DNA from: Physocladia obscura
Taxonomy: Eukaryota > Chytridiomycota > Chytridiomycetes > Chytridiales > Chytriomycetaceae
Assembly: GCA_027596945.1 (NCBI GenBank)
Contig: JADGJH010001051.1
Span: forward strand, 1 to 12,275
Direction: 5' to 3'
DNA length: 12,275 bases
Under the pieces are notes generated by a model. That model was not told where the DNA came from. It saw nothing but the letters and a program-made list of their open reading frames with translations, and did no database searches. Numbering within the stretch: the first letter of the stretch is position 1; every line of letters starts with the position of its first letter. This document shows positions 10,076-12,275 of the stretch, piece after piece. The position numbers and the translations under genes were made by a program.

Positions 10076-10081
10076 TTTATT
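10076..10081 (-). promoter_or_regulatory. AATAAA overlapping the EEF2KMT stop codon
   Basis: The minus-strand text CAATAAATAG contains the TAA stop (10079-10077) inside an exact AATAAA. If used, cleavage would follow within a few tens of bases and leave almost no 3' untranslated region. The match may also be chance in AT-rich DNA. Confidence 0.35.
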
Positions 10082-11403
10082 GCCGTTTCCAAATGCATAA
10101 AATATCAATATCTCCACCTTCGTCAAAATAATAAGTATTTATAAGGGATTCATCATTGACTTGTAGCTTTTCCCAAGTTAATTCTCGTCCATCAAGTTCT
10201 TTTAGAAACAACTCCCAAGTTGACTGTGTACGCCTTGTGGTTGCCACAAATGCTTTTGCATGATCTTTGAAAGTCAAGAAAGCAGAAAGAACACGTACAA
10301 AAGGTGGAACAATAATTGGATCATAAGCTACGTCTGAGGCAACAATAAAGTCTGCATTCAGAGAGGAAACAAGTAATGCGAGTTTTGAATCAGCAGTTGT
10401 CTCCCAATCAAGTGACAGTATTGATGCAAATTGTGATCCAAAGAACTGTTTTGTTGCTGTTTGTAATAGCTCAGAGTCATTGGCAACAGAAATGTTATTG
10501 ATTTCGCAGTTTTTTCGAACAGCTTCAAGAACAGTGTGGTTGGTGTCAGTAAACACAACATGAGACGCACCAAGAATGGAGCTGCATATTCCCACGAGGC
10601 CAGCGCCACAACCAAGTTCAATAATACGACTATTTTTGAGTGACATTGGAAGCAATGTATTAGTAACTTTCCGAGGTTCTGAAGAGTTTTTCTTATCCAG
10701 TAGTTGCAAAAAAGAAATCAACATAAGAGCCGCCGGCCAAGTTCGAAGACCAGTTGTTCCGAACGAAATAGTTTCTTCTGATTCTTTGAGCGTAACGTAT
10801 TTTTCACGAAACGGGAGAAAGTATGAACGAAAACTATCACGATTATCGGGAATGCCTTTGGGAATAACGAACGACAAATATTCATCCAGCAGATTATCGA
10901 TGCAAACTCCACGGTCAGAATATAATTCTGTCGGGTCGTTTGCTGATTGAGCTTCGACTGCAGAAACAAGATGTTTCAAAAACGAATGTTTGTATTTCGA
11001 TGATGGCGGATATCTTTGCACGAGGGGATGATTTACAGTGGCATCGAGTATTTCGGCTTGTGTGAAAGAATCAAGGATTCTAGAATTGATACTTGCGAAT
11101 ATAAATCGAATTGGAACACACTGAACATATTGTTGAGTTAGTGACAAATTCATTGAAAAAAAAAAAAGGAAAAGAAACACACAAATCACAGCGCTTACTT
11201 ATGGCGCGCAACAAGCTTCCCGCAAAGATTCGGAGAGATTTTCTAAGTTTACCGGCTGATTGATTTTGCGTAAGTCCGAAACAGGTATTTGAATCTTCTA
11301 ATGCGGAGATGGGCTTGTCAGGTGAAATATATTGATCTTGCAAAAATGCTTTTGCAATAGAAACTACCAAATCCTCCTTACATGCTACTGTTTTCATGGT
11401 CAT
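10077..11403 (-). CDS. EEF2KMT: eEF2-lysine methyltransferase (FAM86/Efm3 family)
   Basis: This family uses S-adenosylmethionine to methylate a lysine of elongation factor 2 in the cytosol. Residue numbers below count from the ATG at 11153. The main exon shows the FAM86 N-terminal signature 'HPLVQRYPPSSKYKHSFLKH' (42-61), the conserved 'SFGTTGLRTWPAAL' (130-143; human has YGTTGLVTWDAAL), SAM-binding motif I 'IIELGCGAGLVG' (177-188), an acidic post-I segment 'FTDTNHTVLEAVRKN' (201-215) and 'FIVASDVAYDPIIVPP' (269-284). An upstream exon, 11403-11199, is probably also coding: 'KEDLVVSIAKAFLQ' and 'KSLRIFAGSLL' resemble human ELLLQSFERRFLA and RTLRSFPWQSL. The junction is unresolved. A strong donor GTAAGC at 11198 joins in phase to an acceptor ending at 11057 (394 residues), whereas the best-looking acceptor (TTCAG, 11121, after CTAAC) is out of phase. 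A single-exon version from ATG 11153 would give 358 residues; human is 330. Confidence 0.88.
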
Positions 11404-12275
11404 TTCAATATTATACAATTACATCATAGTTACATCACAAACATTGTAACTGCTTCCTTGTATTTTGGCTAATGTCCAGTTAATGGTTAGATTAACCATT
11501 GGATTGGCAAATAGTTTTGCAGCAACATCAGTCCTTATTCCCAGACACAATATAAACCAATGCTTTGCCTGTACTTGAATCCAAGTGAATTTTAAATAGT
11601 AGATATTCCTATGGAAAGTGGGATCTTTCAGATTTTTCTGAAGCCTTCACAAATCAGCCATTCAGAATCAACACTTACCAACTCATATTTAAAGTTTATA
11701 TGTTTGTTTGGATAATGGCAAAATGTACTTACAGATAACTGAGTTAATTTCTCAGGCAAAGTATCAGCAGTTTCCAATCTAGCCACAAAATTGGATATTT
11801 TGAAATTTTTAACATTTTGCTGGAAAAATAGGGAAGTTGATCCTTCTTAGGCAGAAAATAAATTACAGCAAATACATCAAAATTTGTATAAAATAAGATT
11901 TTTAAGTTGGAAGAAATGAGCAGTATGGACCATGAAATTGTTGTGTTAGCATTCAAAGAGAAAAATGCAAAGGTAAATATATTCTGTGTTGCAATTTACA
12001 TTTATGATTGTATGTGGTAAGGATTTTAGCAGAATTCTACCTCGTTACATTTCTCAAAACTGAAAGAGTGCTGAATTGGATAAAAGTTGCATATTGAACC
12101 TTGAGTCAGAAATCAAGCTTAGTTATATCTTTTGGCCATGCTTTTTCCTTTAAGAATGGAGGGATTTAATCTCATAGTAAGGAGCCAGACTTGTACTCCT
12201 GCTTCTGCTGTCACAAACTAGTTGTGTCAGCATGTAATGCAGTCAGCATTGAACATATATGGTTAGTTTGTTCAG
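11404..12275. other. region with exon-like fragments, no confirmed gene
   Basis: This is the upstream flank of EEF2KMT and the right end of the window. On the minus strand, an 87-nt open segment (11819-11733) lies between TTTTTCCAG and a perfect GTAAGT donor. It can be joined in phase, over a 95-nt intron ending CTTCAG at 11638, to an open frame running to a TAA at 11421-11419. On the plus strand, a 19-codon segment starting at ATG 11916 ends exactly at GTAAAT (11973) and joins in phase through TTTTAG (12029) to a further 14 codons plus stop at 12074. Neither set shows a domain I recognise, and they overlap or adjoin on opposite strands, so at most one is likely to be a true gene. A decayed gene is also possible. 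Confidence 0.3.
11482..11500. repeat. perfect inverted repeat AATGGTTA/TAACCATT
   Basis: Eight-base arms with a 3-nt spacer (GAT), about 80 nt upstream of the EEF2KMT start on the minus strand. The position suits a promoter-bound dimeric factor, but the repeat also lies inside an open exon-like frame (11646-11419), so it may have no regulatory role. Confidence 0.4.

Noticed and set aside
1..12275. CRISPR arrays, rRNA, tRNA, bacterial operons, mobile-element ends
   Set aside because: No evenly spaced repeats, conserved rRNA/tRNA boxes, reverse transcriptase or transposase motifs were seen on either strand by eye.

Overview
This window comes from a eukaryotic nuclear genome. Genes are interrupted by short GT-AG introns (about 54-108 nt where the reading is secure), flanks are AT-rich, there are no bacterial ribosome-binding sites or operons, and AATAAA signals sit at the 3' ends. 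A mitochondrial-type Lon protease with a presequence, a FAM86-type eEF2 methyltransferase and an ankyrin relic of the 'xDPSxxNNAxI' type suggest an opisthokont, perhaps an early-diverging (chytrid-like) fungus. That placement is inference and cannot be settled from sequence alone.

Layout: four genes lie on the minus strand, so they read from right to left. (1) 11403-10077 encodes an eEF2-lysine methyltransferase (EEF2KMT/Efm3, FAM86 family) with one intron whose exact borders are uncertain. (2) 8434-4877 encodes a complete mitochondrial Lon protease in six exons, 1060 codons, with all AAA+ and Ser-Lys catalytic motifs present. (3) 3425-2570 encodes a GNAT-fold N-acetyltransferase, probably with a second short exon. 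(4) 1757-2 encodes an unrecognised low-complexity protein with a coiled coil, in three exons; its stop codon lies almost at the window edge.

Gene-free stretches: 1758-2569 holds a cluster of short inverted repeats; 3426-4876 holds a frameshifted plus-strand ankyrin-repeat relic; 8435-10076 shows nothing convincing; 11404-12275 holds exon-like fragments on both strands, probably decayed or unrecognised coding sequence.

The four genes do not form an obvious pathway. Lon acts in mitochondrial protein quality control, EEF2KMT modifies the translation elongation factor, and the other two are of unknown role. I see no clearly new biological system. The most useful leads are the orphan coiled-coil gene, the inverted-repeat cluster upstream of it, and the exon-like material at the right end.
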